Shown piece after piece: positions 37,263-47,075 of a DNA stretch of 64,000 bases. The position numbers were made by a program, and so were the translations under genes. The stretch spans positions 203,138 through 267,137 of the forward strand of contig NZ_UETB01000004.1 of NCBI RefSeq assembly GCF_900116375.1, read 5' to 3'. This DNA is from Georgenia satyanarayanai (GTDB lineage Bacteria; Actinomycetota; Actinomycetes; Actinomycetales; Actinomycetaceae). The notes below the pieces were generated by a model. The model saw only the letters and a list, made by a program, of their open reading frames with translations, ran no database searches and had not been told where the DNA came from. Each line of letters starts with the position of its first letter. The first letter of the stretch is position 1.

Positions 37263-37760
37263 TCACCTGCCGGCGAGGAAGTCCAGCCCGATGGAGCGCT
37301 CGACGGCGAGGACCTGGTCCACGGCACCGGCGGCGGCCTTCTCGATGGGCTTGCCGAAGAACGGGACCGAGGCGGTGATGTCCCCGGAGAAGGACTGCAC
37401 CGTCCCGCCGCCCGGACCGGCCTGCAGGGACATGCGCCCGATGACGCGCACGGGGGCGCCGACGATGTCGAGGGACAGGGTGCCGGCGCGGCTGCGGTCG
37501 GGGTGCGGAGCCTCCCAGGCCTCGACCAGCCGCACGTCCAGGCTCTGGCCCACGAGGGAGCGGAACGAGGAGGGCACCTGGTCGGTGGGCATCTGTCGGC
37601 GGGTGGTGACGGTGAACGCCTCGCCCTCCCGGAGAACCTCCTGGGTGGAGTCGAGCGCGCCGGAGGCCGCGATCTTGCGCCGGACGAACTCCTCGTCGGC
37701 GAGCATCCCGGCCACCGTGTCCACGTCGGCGGGGTAGTCGATCGTCGCGTCGAAGCGCAC
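37263..37760 (-). CDS. DUF2505 protein (START/SRPBCC-like)
   Basis: The 165-residue product starts MRFDATIDYPADVDTVAGMLADEEFVRRKI, which is the DUF2505 pattern of actinobacteria, with the lipid-binding-like helix-grip fold. The end (IEKAAAGAVDQVLAVERSIGLDFL) is a long amphipathic helix. AAGGAGCAAC precedes the GTG start. Known function: none. It is separated from the MoxR operon by 46 bp and could be co-transcribed. Confidence 0.82.
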   Translation of the reverse strand: MRFDATIDYPADVDTVAGMLADEEFVRRKIAASGALDSTQEVLREGEAFTVTTRRQMPTDQVPSSFRSLVGQSLDVRLVEAWEAPHPDRSRAGTLSLDIVGAPVRVIGRMSLQAGPGGGTVQSFSGDITASVPFFGKPIEKAAAGAVDQVLAVERSIGLDFLAGR

Positions 37761-37840
37761 GTTGCTCCTTCAGTCGGCGGAGGCCCCAGCGTAACCGGGA
37801 CCGGCGACGGCGCGCGGGCGGCGGGCTATACGCTGACGGG

Positions 37841-39298
37841 GTGTCGACGCTCAGCGAACTCATCCAGGACCGCTCACGGCTCGACCCGCACAGCATCGAG
37901 CGGCTGCACCAGCTCGTCGGTGACTGGCAGGTCGTCTCCGACCTCTCCTTCGCCGACCTGCTCCTGTGCATCCCGATGGGGGAGGAGGACTTCCTCATCG
38001 TCGCGCACTGCCGTCCCTCGACGGGGGCGACGGTCTACTACGAGGACGTCGTCGGCCGCCTCATCCCCGCCGGGCGGCGCCGGTTGCTGCGGCAGGCGAT
38101 GGAGCGCCAGGTGCCGGTGCGTGCCACCGAGCCGCGCTGGATCGGCTCCCACGCCGTCCGCGAGGACGCGGTGCCCGTCGTCCACGAGGGTCGCACCATC
38201 GCGGTGATCTCGCGGCAGGCGAACCTCGGCATCACCCGCACCTCCAGCCGCCTCGAGCTCAACTACGTCGAGGCCGCCGACGCGATCTGCGCGATGGTGG
38301 CCCGCGGGGAGTTCCCCCAGCCCGGCTCGCCCACGGGCTCACGGCGCGGGGCGCCGCGCGTGGGGGACGGGCTGTTCCGGCTGGGGCTGGACGGTGAGGT
38401 CCTGTACGCGAGCCCCAACGCCCTGTCCTGCTTCCACCGCCTCGGGGTCATCGGCGACCTCACCGGAAAGGTCCTCGTCGAGGCCGTCACCGACGTCATG
38501 GACGGCGAGAGCCCGGTGGACGAGTCGTTGCCCGTCGTCATGACCGGCAAGGCGGCCTGGCGCTCGGAGATCGACGCGCACGGCGTCGTCGTGTCCTTCC
38601 GTGCCATCCCCATCACGGAGAACGGGCAGCGGCGCGGGGCGGTGCTCCTGTGCCGCGACGTCACCGAGGTGCGCCGCCAGGAGCTGGAGCTGCTCACCAA
38701 GGACGCGACGATCCGGGAGATCCACCACCGGGTGAAGAACAACCTCCAGACGGTGGCCGCGGTGCTGCGGCTCCAGTCGCGACGCTCGAGCAGCGCGGAG
38801 GTGCGCGACGCGCTCGGCGAGGCGATCCGGCGGGTGTCGACCATCGCCCTCGTCCACGACATGCTGTCCCAGATCATCGACGAGATCGTCGACTTCGACG
38901 CCCTCTTCGTGCGGGTGCTGCGCCTGTCCGCCGACGTCGCGGCCGGCGAGGGGCACGTGCGCACCGAGGTGCGGGGCAGCTTCGGTCAGGTCCCGGCCGA
39001 CGACGCGACGGCGCTCGCCGTCGTCCTCACCGAGCTCGTCACCAACGCCGTCCAGCACGGTCTGGGGCCGGCCGGTGGCACCGTCGTCGTCACCGCGGAG
39101 CGGGAGGGGGAGCAGCTGGACGTCACGGTGCGCGACGACGGCGCGGGCCTGGCGGAGGGCAGCGTCCTCAGCGGCCTGGGCACCCAGATCGTCTCGACGC
39201 TCGTGCGCGGCGAGCTCGGGGGCACCATCGACTGGCGCCCCGCGCCGGGCGGCGGCACCGAGGTGGCCGTCCGGGCGCGGATCGCCGACGCGCGCTAG
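37841..39298 (+). CDS. pdtaS: Sensor histidine kinase PdtaS (GAF-PAS-HisKA_2)
   Basis: The product has 485 residues from GTG 37841. The N-terminal GAF domain (about 15-145) is followed by PAS (about 170-280) and a HisKA_2/HATPase pair. The dimerisation helix has the phospho-acceptor in REIHHRVKNNLQTVAAVLRLQSRR (H295). ATP-binding motifs are LTELVTNAVQHG and DDGAGL. There is no membrane helix, so it is a soluble sensor like mycobacterial PdtaS, whose partner PdtaR is an antiterminator that binds RNA; pdtaR is not in this window. Its stop codon shares the CTAG with the stop of the convergent dedA gene. Confidence 0.93.
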   Translation: MSTLSELIQDRSRLDPHSIERLHQLVGDWQVVSDLSFADLLLCIPMGEEDFLIVAHCRPSTGATVYYEDVVGRLIPAGRRRLLRQAMERQVPVRATEPRWIGSHAVREDAVPVVHEGRTIAVISRQANLGITRTSSRLELNYVEAADAICAMVARGEFPQPGSPTGSRRGAPRVGDGLFRLGLDGEVLYASPNALSCFHRLGVIGDLTGKVLVEAVTDVMDGESPVDESLPVVMTGKAAWRSEIDAHGVVVSFRAIPITENGQRRGAVLLCRDVTEVRRQELELLTKDATIREIHHRVKNNLQTVAAVLRLQSRRSSSAEVRDALGEAIRRVSTIALVHDMLSQIIDEIVDFDALFVRVLRLSADVAAGEGHVRTEVRGSFGQVPADDATALAVVLTELVTNAVQHGLGPAGGTVVVTAEREGEQLDVTVRDDGAGLAEGSVLSGLGTQIVSTLVRGELGGTIDWRPAPGGGTEVAVRARIADAR

Positions 39299-39957
39299 TC
39301 CGCCGCGCGCTCCTCCCGGCGCCGCTGCCGTGCGCGGCCCCGGCTGCCGGTGCGGCTCCACACGAACCAGCCGACGGCGCCGACCACCCCGGCGACGACG
39401 ACCCACTGGAGGATCCCGGTGTACCGCTCGACGACGTGCCACTGCTCACCGAGCAGGTAGCCGGCCCCGACGAGCACGGTGTTCCAGATGGCCGAGCCCG
39501 CCGTCGTCAGCCCGATGAACACGGGCAGGGGCATGCGCTCGATGCCCGCGGGGATCGAGATGAGGCTGCGGAAGACCGGCAGCATGCGCCCGAAGAACAC
39601 GGCCTTGGTGCCGTGCCGGTGGAACCAGCGCTCGGTGTCGTCGATGTCGCCGGCGTCGACCAGCGGCAGCCGTTCGGCGACGGCCTTGAGGCGACGGACG
39701 CCGAGCGCGGCGCCCAGGCCGTACAGCGCCAGCGCGCCGACGACCGAGCCGAGGATCGTCCAGAGGATGACGCCGACGAGCGAGAGGTCGCCCTGGCTGG
39801 AGGTGAAACCGGCGAGCGGGAGGATGACCTCGCTGGGGATCGGCGGGAAGAGGTTCTCCAGCGCGATGGCGATCGCCGCCCCCGGTCCGCCGAGGGTCTC
39901 CATGAGGTCGACGGCGAACTCGGTGACCCCGGCGAACAGGCCGCCGTCGTCCGGCAC
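39295..39957 (-). CDS. DedA-family membrane protein
   Basis: The product has 220 residues from GTG 39957; starts further upstream would fall in a terminator hairpin. The DedA core is visible: ALENLFPPIPSEVILPLAGF with the conserved E-x-x-x-P-x-P-[GS]-E, GYLLGE, and the FFGRMLPVFRSLISIPAGIERMP signature with conserved Arg/Pro residues. Five membrane helices. DedA proteins recycle undecaprenyl-phosphate or flip phospholipids across the membrane. The Arg-rich tail (RARQRRREERAAD) is cytosolic. Confidence 0.92.
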   Translation of the reverse strand: MPDDGGLFAGVTEFAVDLMETLGGPGAAIAIALENLFPPIPSEVILPLAGFTSSQGDLSLVGVILWTILGSVVGALALYGLGAALGVRRLKAVAERLPLVDAGDIDDTERWFHRHGTKAVFFGRMLPVFRSLISIPAGIERMPLPVFIGLTTAGSAIWNTVLVGAGYLLGEQWHVVERYTGILQWVVVAGVVGAVGWFVWSRTGSRGRARQRRREERAAD

Positions 39958-39962
39958 GGAAG

Positions 39963-39996
39963 AGGCCCCCGGTGCCACAAGGGGCACCGGGGGCCT
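39963..39996 (-). terminator. Terminator hairpin after whiB1
   Basis: A perfect 14-bp stem (AGGCCCCCGGTGCC / GGCACCGGGGGCCT) with a 6-base loop, followed on the minus strand by TCTTCC. Confidence 0.8.
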
Positions 39997-40016
39997 GCTC
40001 AGCAGTGCGGTGGGGC

Positions 40017-40265
40017 TCAAGAGGCCCGGCGGGCGCGCGCGGTGCGGCGCTTGAGCGCGCGGCGCTCGTCCTCCGAGAGCCCGCCCCAGACGCCGGCGTC
40101 CTGGCCGTTCTCCAGCGCCCACTTGAGGCACGTGTCGACGACGGGGCACCGGCGGCAGACCGCCTTGGCCTCCTCGATCTGGAGGAGGGCGGGCCCGGTG
40201 TTGCCGATCGGGAAGAAGAGCTCGGGGTCCTCGGTGAGACAGGCAGCGGTGTGGCGCCAGTCCAT
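40017..40265 (-). CDS. whiB1: WhiB1-type iron-sulfur regulator
   Basis: The product has 82 residues from ATG 40265, with AAGGAGTTGCC upstream. The four cluster cysteines are at 9, 37, 40 and 46, the same numbers as in M. tuberculosis WhiB1. The start MDWRHTAACLTEDPELFFP, the GVWGG turn and the basic tail LKRRTARARR are characteristic. WhiB1 carries a 4Fe-4S cluster that reacts with nitric oxide and binds the housekeeping sigma factor. It is usually essential. The 199-bp region upstream is shared with a divergent membrane-protein gene. Confidence 0.96.
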   Translation of the reverse strand: MDWRHTAACLTEDPELFFPIGNTGPALLQIEEAKAVCRRCPVVDTCLKWALENGQDAGVWGGLSEDERRALKRRTARARRAS

Positions 40266-40452
40266 GGCAACTCCTTCTTGGGCGCAGCGGGAGGCCGGGA
40301 TCGTTGAGGGGGGAAGTCCAACGCGGCCAGTGACTGCCACCAACCCTCACACGCCCCGGTCACGCACGACAAGGGGGTCGGGTATGTGAACTGCAGGTAA
40401 AGCGGAGTGGTGTTCGTCACACGCGCGGCGTCGGTCACACCGGCCCGCGACG

Positions 40453-40458
40453 TAGGCT
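40453..40458 (+). promoter_or_regulatory. Leaderless -10 hexamer
   Basis: TAGGCT ends six bases before GTG 40465; no Shine-Dalgarno precedes this start. Confidence 0.5.
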
Positions 40459-40464
40459 GGTTGG

Positions 40465-40878
40465 GTGACCACTGAGCGTCCCGCGCGACCGCCGCTGCCC
40501 CTCGTCCTCGCCCTCCTCCTCGTCCTCGTCGAGGTCGGGGCACTGGCCGCGCTGGCGGTGGGGATGCTCGTGGAGGTGCTCGGCGGAGCCACCGTGAGCG
40601 GTGCCGTCACAGCGGTGCTGGCGCTCCTCTTCCTCGGCATCTGTGCCCTGCTCGTCGTCGCGGCGCGCGCGCTGCACCAGCGCCGGCGCTGGGGCCGCGG
40701 ACCGCTCGTCACCTGGCAGCTCCTCGTGCTCGCCACCGGCATCTCCCAGTCGGGTGTCATCCCCGGGGGGATCGTCGCGCTCCTGGTCCTGCTGCCCGTC
40801 GCCGTGACGGTCGGGCTCCTCGTCCCGCCGTCGGTGGCCTGGGCCGACCGGACCGCCCCGCCGCGCGCCGTCGTCTAG
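40465..40878 (+). CDS. Four-helix membrane protein of unknown function
   Basis: The product has 137 residues from GTG 40465. It is almost entirely hydrophobic with four membrane helices (about 12-36, 43-67, 83-103, 105-124) and a conserved-looking RRRWGRGPLVTWQLLVL segment between helices 2 and 3. Such small four-helix proteins are common in actinobacteria; I do not know a function. It is divergent from whiB1. Confidence 0.7.
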   Translation: MTTERPARPPLPLVLALLLVLVEVGALAALAVGMLVEVLGGATVSGAVTAVLALLFLGICALLVVAARALHQRRRWGRGPLVTWQLLVLATGISQSGVIPGGIVALLVLLPVAVTVGLLVPPSVAWADRTAPPRAVV

Positions 40879-40909
40879 CCCCTCCTCCCTACGTGCACCC
40901 CTTCCTTCT

Positions 40910-40953
40910 CGCCGAGCGCTGAGTTGTTCCGCGGAACAACTCAGCGCTCGGCG
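40910..40953. terminator. Perfect 44-bp palindrome with the repeat core (bidirectional terminator candidate)
   Basis: Two 22-base arms (CGCCGAGCGCTGAGTTGTTC... and its exact complement) meet at CCGCGG. It stands between two convergent genes, 31 bp after one stop and 35 bp before the other, which is right for a two-way terminator. Its arm is the same core as in the array at 32282-32504, so it probably belongs to one repeat family. Confidence 0.75.
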
Positions 40954-40988
40954 CTAAGGGAGGGGGTGTCGGCGGTGGGTGGGGCGCG

Positions 40989-42614
40989 TCAGGGATGTGC
41001 AGGACGTCCGGGCAGGACGAGCACGGCGTCGCCCACGGGCCGCTCGCCCGCCGCGTCGGAGGGCACGGTGAGCAGCCGGCCTTCGGCGACCATCGCCGTG
41101 GACCCCCCGCCGTCGAGGTTGAGCGCGTCGCGCAGGCCGAGCCCGACGGCCACGTCCGCGGCCTCCGGGACGGACAGGCCGAGCGCGTCGGTGCTGCGCC
41201 CGTCCGCGGTGACGAGGACGAGCCGGCCACGGTCGTCGACGCCGGCGAGGGTGCGCGGGTTCCGCTTGTGGACCCACCCGTAGTAGAAGCTCGGGTTGTC
41301 GGGGTGCACCATGCCGTCCGTCGCGGGGGTGACGTGCCGCCGGCCGTCGCGGACGAGCTCGGGGCCGCCGTTGACGACGGCGGGGTACCGGCTCGGGTGC
41401 ACCGTGCGCCCGTCCTCGTCGGTGAGCGCGGTCCGCACGTCGAGCCGGCTGCCCTCCTCGGCGAGCGAGCGCAGGACGGGGGCGAGGTCGCCGGTGGCCT
41501 GGACGGTGGTGCCGCCGTCAGGGACCGGGCCGCCCCGGTCGTCGCGCAGCTCGGTGACGCGACCGTGGCGGTCGAGGACCGCCTCGACACCCTCGCCGGC
41601 GGGGGTCCGCTCCGCGAAGGTTTCCGTGAAGACGACGAGCTCGTCGGGGTCGGTGCACGTGACGTCGTGCAGCGGCAGGGTGGTGGGGACGTCGTCGAGG
41701 CCGCCGCAGTTGCGGACGAGGCCGGGGACGCGGTTGAGGCCGTCGAGGGGCAGGCGGGTGCCGCCGGCCCGGACCTCGCCCTCCCAGCCGACGCGCTCGA
41801 CCTCGGTGCGGCGCGCGTCGGGACGGAGCAGGAGGGCGGGACGCTCCCCGACGGGCTCGCTGAGGAGCTCCCCGTCGACGACGGACACCCCGGCCGGGTC
41901 TCCGGGTGCGCCGGCCCGCGGGTCGAGGACGAAGAAGCCGCCGTTGACGGCGGCGAGCGCGCCGGACAGGGCGGCGAGCTCGGAGGTCGTCTCCCGCTGC
42001 TCGACGTCCGGACCGAGGGACGCGGCGACCTCGCCACGGAAGTGGCGGGGGTCGACGGTGAGGACGTCGATGCGCCACGGGCCGCGGTCGTCGTCGCCGT
42101 CGGCGTCCCAGGCGGTGGAGAGGGTGGAGCCGCGGTGGCCGGCGGCGACCACCTGCTCGCGTGCCGCGTCGGCGGCGGCGCGGTCGGCGAAGGAGCCCAC
42201 GCGCACGCGCCAGCCGAGGCTGCCACCGGCGAAGTCGGCGACCGGCTCGGTGAGGACCTCCTCGACGCGAACGTCCAGGCCGGCGTCGCGGAGCTCGGCG
42301 GCCACCTCCTCGGCGCTCGCGCGGTCGCGCAGAGCGGTGGCCGGGGCGTCCGGGTCGGGCGAGTCGGAGCCGGCCGGGACGGAGACCTCGACCGTCCACG
42401 GGTAGGTCGCGGTGGTCTCGCCCCGCACGATGCGGGTGAGGGTGACGCCGGGGGCGAGCTGCTCGGTCCGGCGCGTCTCGGGCAGGTCGGCGGCGCCGAG
42501 CGGCAGGGCCGCGTCCGGCTCCGGCTGGGCACCGGCGAGCAGCGGCAGGGTGAGCACGGCGGCGGTCGTCGCGGCAAGGACGGCGGCGCCGCGCCGGGCG
42601 CGGGGCTGGGACAT
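40989..42614 (-). CDS. Secreted phosphodiester glycosidase (NAGPA domain) with SPOR-like region
   Basis: The product has 541 residues from ATG 42614. A signal peptide (RARRGAAVLAATTAAVLTLPLLAGAQP) indicates export. Residues about 85-195 include a SPOR-like unit (LGWRVRVGSFADRAAADAAREQVVAAG), which in other proteins binds denuded peptidoglycan glycan. The rest is the phosphodiester alpha-N-acetylglucosaminidase domain (AALSGALAAVNGGFF...; RNPRTLAGVD; LRDALNLDGGGSTAM). It probably hydrolyses a sugar-phosphodiester of wall or exopolysaccharide. Confidence 0.85.
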   Translation of the reverse strand: MSQPRARRGAAVLAATTAAVLTLPLLAGAQPEPDAALPLGAADLPETRRTEQLAPGVTLTRIVRGETTATYPWTVEVSVPAGSDSPDPDAPATALRDRASAEEVAAELRDAGLDVRVEEVLTEPVADFAGGSLGWRVRVGSFADRAAADAAREQVVAAGHRGSTLSTAWDADGDDDRGPWRIDVLTVDPRHFRGEVAASLGPDVEQRETTSELAALSGALAAVNGGFFVLDPRAGAPGDPAGVSVVDGELLSEPVGERPALLLRPDARRTEVERVGWEGEVRAGGTRLPLDGLNRVPGLVRNCGGLDDVPTTLPLHDVTCTDPDELVVFTETFAERTPAGEGVEAVLDRHGRVTELRDDRGGPVPDGGTTVQATGDLAPVLRSLAEEGSRLDVRTALTDEDGRTVHPSRYPAVVNGGPELVRDGRRHVTPATDGMVHPDNPSFYYGWVHKRNPRTLAGVDDRGRLVLVTADGRSTDALGLSVPEAADVAVGLGLRDALNLDGGGSTAMVAEGRLLTVPSDAAGERPVGDAVLVLPGRPAHP

Positions 42615-42708
42615 GGGGGCCTCCCGGTCGGTGCCGTCCGGCGCCGGACGGCGGGGTGAGCTGTCGTCGCCAGTCTCACCGCGTCGTCCCCGCCGCGCCA
42701 CAGCACGA

Positions 42709-42744
42709 CCGGACCCCGCCACGTGGGGGACGTGACGGGGTCCG
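42709..42744 (-). terminator. Terminator hairpin after the MacB-type ABC operon
   Basis: GGACCCCGCCACGT and ACGTGACGGGGTCC pair with one mismatch around a GGGGG loop, about 42 bp after the permease stop. Confidence 0.6.
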
Positions 42745-42785
42745 TCGTCGTCGGCGCCGGCCCCTCCAGCCCGGCGCCGACGGGT

Positions 42786-45382
42786 CTACTCGGCCGCGAG
42801 GGCGGCCACCGGCGGGGTGCGCACGGCGCTGCGGGCGGGCAGCACCGAGGCGGCCAGGCCGGCGAGGAGCGCGACGACGACGATCGCGCCGAGGTAGGCC
42901 CAGGGCACCGCGAGCGCGAGCTCACCGGACGGGCCGAGCAGGACCGCGGTCCCGGCCCAGCCGTACAGCAGGCCGAGGACGGCGCCGATGAGCACGCCGG
43001 CCAGGGCGAGGAAGACACCCTCGACCGCGAGCATCCGCCGCAGCTGGCCACGGGTCAGCCCCATGGCGCGGAGCAGGGCCGACTCGCGTCGCCGCTCGAT
43101 GACCGACAGGGACAGCGTGTTGGCCACGCCGATGAGCGCGATGACGACGGCGACGGCGAGCAGCCCGACGACGATCGCCAGCAGCGTGTTGATGACCTGC
43201 TCGAAGACCTCGCGCTGGGCGGCGGGGCCGTCGACGTACGGGGTGTTGTACATGGCGTCGGGGTCGTCCACGCTCGTGGCCGACTGCGCCTCCGTCAGGC
43301 GGTCGGAGACCGCGGTGATCGTCGCGCTGTGCTCGGTGCCGGACAGGCGCACCCACAGCTCGGTGACGGATGCCTCGGGGTCGATCGCCTCGCGCAGCCC
43401 GGCCGGGGCGTAGGCCCAGTCGCCGCCGCCGCCGACGACGACGGACAGCTCCGCGTCGCCCAGGGTGACGTCCTGGCCGTCGGTGACACCCGCGAACTTG
43501 GCCCAGGTGGAGCCCACGAGGAGGGTGTCGGACTCGAGCCCCTCGAGCGTCGACGCGTCCCGCATGACCTCCTCGGCCGCGGCCCTGTCGACGAGGGCCA
43601 CCGAGGTCTCGACCTCGCCCTCGGCGGTGGACAGGGTGACGACCGCCTCGGAGATCTCGAGGGTCTCGGCGACGTTGTCCGTGCGCTCGACCGTGTCGCG
43701 CTGGGCGTCGGTGAGGGAGGCGGTCCGGCCGGTCTCCGGGTCCCAGGCGCTGGAGGTGACGACGAGGTCCACGGGGAACTCGCTGCGGAGCATCGCGTCG
43801 AGGCTGGCGCGGGCGCTGACCGCACCGGTGGACATGAGCGCGACGAGGGTGACGCCGATGACGAGAGCGGTGGCCGTCGCGGCCGTCCGGCGCGGGTTGC
43901 GGACGGCGTTCGCCGTCGCGATCCGGGCCGGGGTGCCGCCGCCCAGCCGCCGGGTGACCGAGCCGAGGACCCGGACGACGGACGGGACGACGAAGACCAT
44001 GCCGAGCATGACACCGGCGAAGGACACGAAGCCGCCGAGGATCCCGAGCGCGAGCCCGGCGAGCAGGGCGGTCTCCTCGCCGATGTCGGAGGCCGCGAGC
44101 GACGGGGCGACGGCGACCATGACGCCGCCGGCGACGATGAGGAGGATCGAGGCGACGACCCGCAGCCGCGAGGCGCCGCGCGGGTCCGGCGGCTGCGGGG
44201 GGCGCAGCGCGGCGAGCGGGGAGACGACCGTGGCCGCCCGCGCCGGGGACAGTGCGGCGAGCACGGTGACGAGGGCGCCCGTGACGACCGGGACGATGAC
44301 GGCGGCGGCCGTGATGCTCACGCTGCCGGGGATCGCGAAGGGCAGGTCCTGGGTGCCGAGCACCCACAGGGCGCCCTGCGCGAGACTCGTGCCGAGGAGG
44401 AGGCCCGCGACGCCCGCGACGACGCCGAGGATGAGCGCCTCGGTGAGCACCGAGCGGCGGACCTGCCGCTTGGTCGCGCCGACCGCGCGCAGGAGCGCCA
44501 GGGTGTGGGTGCGCTGGGCGACGAGGACCTGGAAGGTGTTGGTGATGACGATGGCCGCGACGAACATGGCCAGCGCGCCGAACGCGAGGATGACCGCGGT
44601 CAGGACGTAGGCCTGCCCGGTGAGCTCCTGCAGCCGCTGCTGCGCGAAGGACTCGCCCGTGTACACGGTGGTCTCCGGCAGGACGTCGGCGACGTCCGCG
44701 GCCAGGGCCTCTGGGGTGGTGCCGTCGGCGGCCCGCACGAGCACCTCGTCGAAGGCGAGGTCACGGTCGGTCTCGGCGACCCACGTGTCTCGCTGGGCCT
44801 CGGTGACGAGCACCGCGGAGCCCGTCCCGACGAGCGGCGAGGGGTCCTGCAGGAGCCCGACGACGGTGAGCTCGCCCTCGGTGACGGGGGTGCTCTCCTC
44901 CGCGCCGGCGGGCGCGGGCAGGTAGACGTCGGCGGAGATGTCCACGGTGTCGCCGAGACCGACCTCGAGCCGCTCGGCCGACGCGGCGTTGATCGCGGCC
45001 TCGCCGGGCGCCGTCGGCAGCGCACCGTCGAGGAGCGTGGCGCCGGACAGGCCCGGGGAGCCGACCGTCTCCACGGAGGACCAGTCCTGCCGGCCCCCGG
45101 CGACGAGCGAGCCGAAGATCGCGAGGTGGCCGTCGGCGACGGCGACGCCTGGCAGCGCCCGCACCTCGTCGAGCTGCTCCGGGGTGATGAGGTCGGCGCC
45201 GGCCGGGACGACGACGTCCGCGTCGGCGATGTCGGCGGTGACGGCGTCGTAGGTGGTGTCACGGATGACCGCGGTCCCCAGCAGGGTGGCCGCGATGAAG
45301 GCGGTGCCGAGCATGATGGCCAGCCCGGCGGCGAGCAGGCGGCCGGTGCTGCGCCGCATCTGGGTGAGGGTGAGGCGCAGCA

Positions 45383-45383
<1 letters not shown>
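42786..45383 (-). CDS. FtsX/MacB-type ABC transporter permease (duplicated)
   Basis: The 865-residue product has two FtsX units: membrane helices near residues 17-38, 260-285, 310-335, 355-380, then 425-450 and 735-860. Large extracellular domains lie between helices 1 and 2 of each half. The N-terminus MLRLTLTQMRRSTGRLLAAGLAIMLGTAFIAATLLG is typical. It uses force from the ATPase across the membrane to release peptides or lipids, or to signal, rather than pumping by channel. Its start overlaps the ATPase stop by one base. Confidence 0.92.
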
Positions 45384-46132
<749 letters not shown>

Positions 46133-46388
46133 AGGGGTTCTCCTCGGTGGGGCGGCGCTGGCCGCGTTCTGGTGATGTCACCGACGCTACGGGCGGCGCC
46201 GCAGGCACCGCGTCGTGCCGTGGACCCGTTCTCTGGTCATCCCGTGGTCGTACACCGCCGCCCCCGCCGTCATACCGGTGCGCCCCGGCCCCACCGCGTG
46301 GGCGACCCCGCCGCGGGCGCGTTGCCGAAGGGCGGGTGCCGCCTCCAGGTCCGCGGCCCGCGACGTCGTCGGGGTGGACCGCTGGGAC

Positions 46389-47075
46389 CTACGACCCCGG
46401 GGTGACCAGTCCGGTCTCGTAGGCGACGACGACCGCCTGGACGCGGTCGCGGGCGCCGAGCTTGGACAGCACCCGGCCGACGTGGGTCTTGACCGTGGCC
46501 TCGGCGACGAAGAGCTCGGCCCCGATCTCGGTGTTGCTGCGCCCGCGTGCCATGAGGACGAGGACCTCGCGCTCGCGGTCGGTGAGGGTGTCCAGGACGG
46601 CGGGAGGCGCCTTCTGCTCGTCGGGCAGGATCTGGGCGAGGTGCTCGATGAGCCGCTTGGTGGACGAGGGCGCGATGACGCCGTCGCCGGCGTGGACGGT
46701 GCGGATGGCGTCGAGCATGTCCTCCGGCGGCACGTCCTTGAGGAGGAAGCCGCTCGCTCCGGCCTTGATCGCCCGCATGACGTACTCGTCGAGGTCGAAG
46801 GTCGTGAGGATGACGACCTTCGGGCCGTCGGCGCCGCGCGAGGTCAGCTGCTCGGTGGCGGTGAGCCCGTCCATGCCGGCCATGCGCACGTCCATGAGGA
46901 CGACGTCGGCGGCGTAGGAGTCGAGCATGCGCAGCGCCTGGGCACCGTCGGAGGCCTCGGCGACGACCTCCATGTCCGGCTGGGAGTTGATGACGAGCGC
47001 GAAGCCGGCGCGGACGAGCTGCTGGTCGTCGACGAGGGCGACGCGGATGGGGGTGGACTCGGGGGCAGTGCTCAC
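46389..47075 (-). CDS. NarL/LuxR-type response regulator
   Basis: The product has 228 residues from GTG 47075 (GTGA overlap with the kinase gene). The receiver domain carries VALVDDQQLVRAGF and the phospho-acceptor in VVLMDVRMAGMDG, then LKDVPPEDML. The C-terminal LuxR helix-turn-helix reads LTDREREVLVLMARGRSNTEIGAELFVAEATVKTHVGRVLSKL. It is coupled to the kinase and may regulate the adjacent ABC transporter. Confidence 0.95.
   Translation of the reverse strand: MSTAPESTPIRVALVDDQQLVRAGFALVINSQPDMEVVAEASDGAQALRMLDSYAADVVLMDVRMAGMDGLTATEQLTSRGADGPKVVILTTFDLDEYVMRAIKAGASGFLLKDVPPEDMLDAIRTVHAGDGVIAPSSTKRLIEHLAQILPDEQKAPPAVLDTLTDREREVLVLMARGRSNTEIGAELFVAEATVKTHVGRVLSKLGARDRVQAVVVAYETGLVTPGS

Noticed and set aside
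40380..40440. CRP-type operator upstream of whiB1
   Set aside because: GTG-N7-CAC-like spots exist, but none matches TGTGA-N6-TCACA well enough to call.
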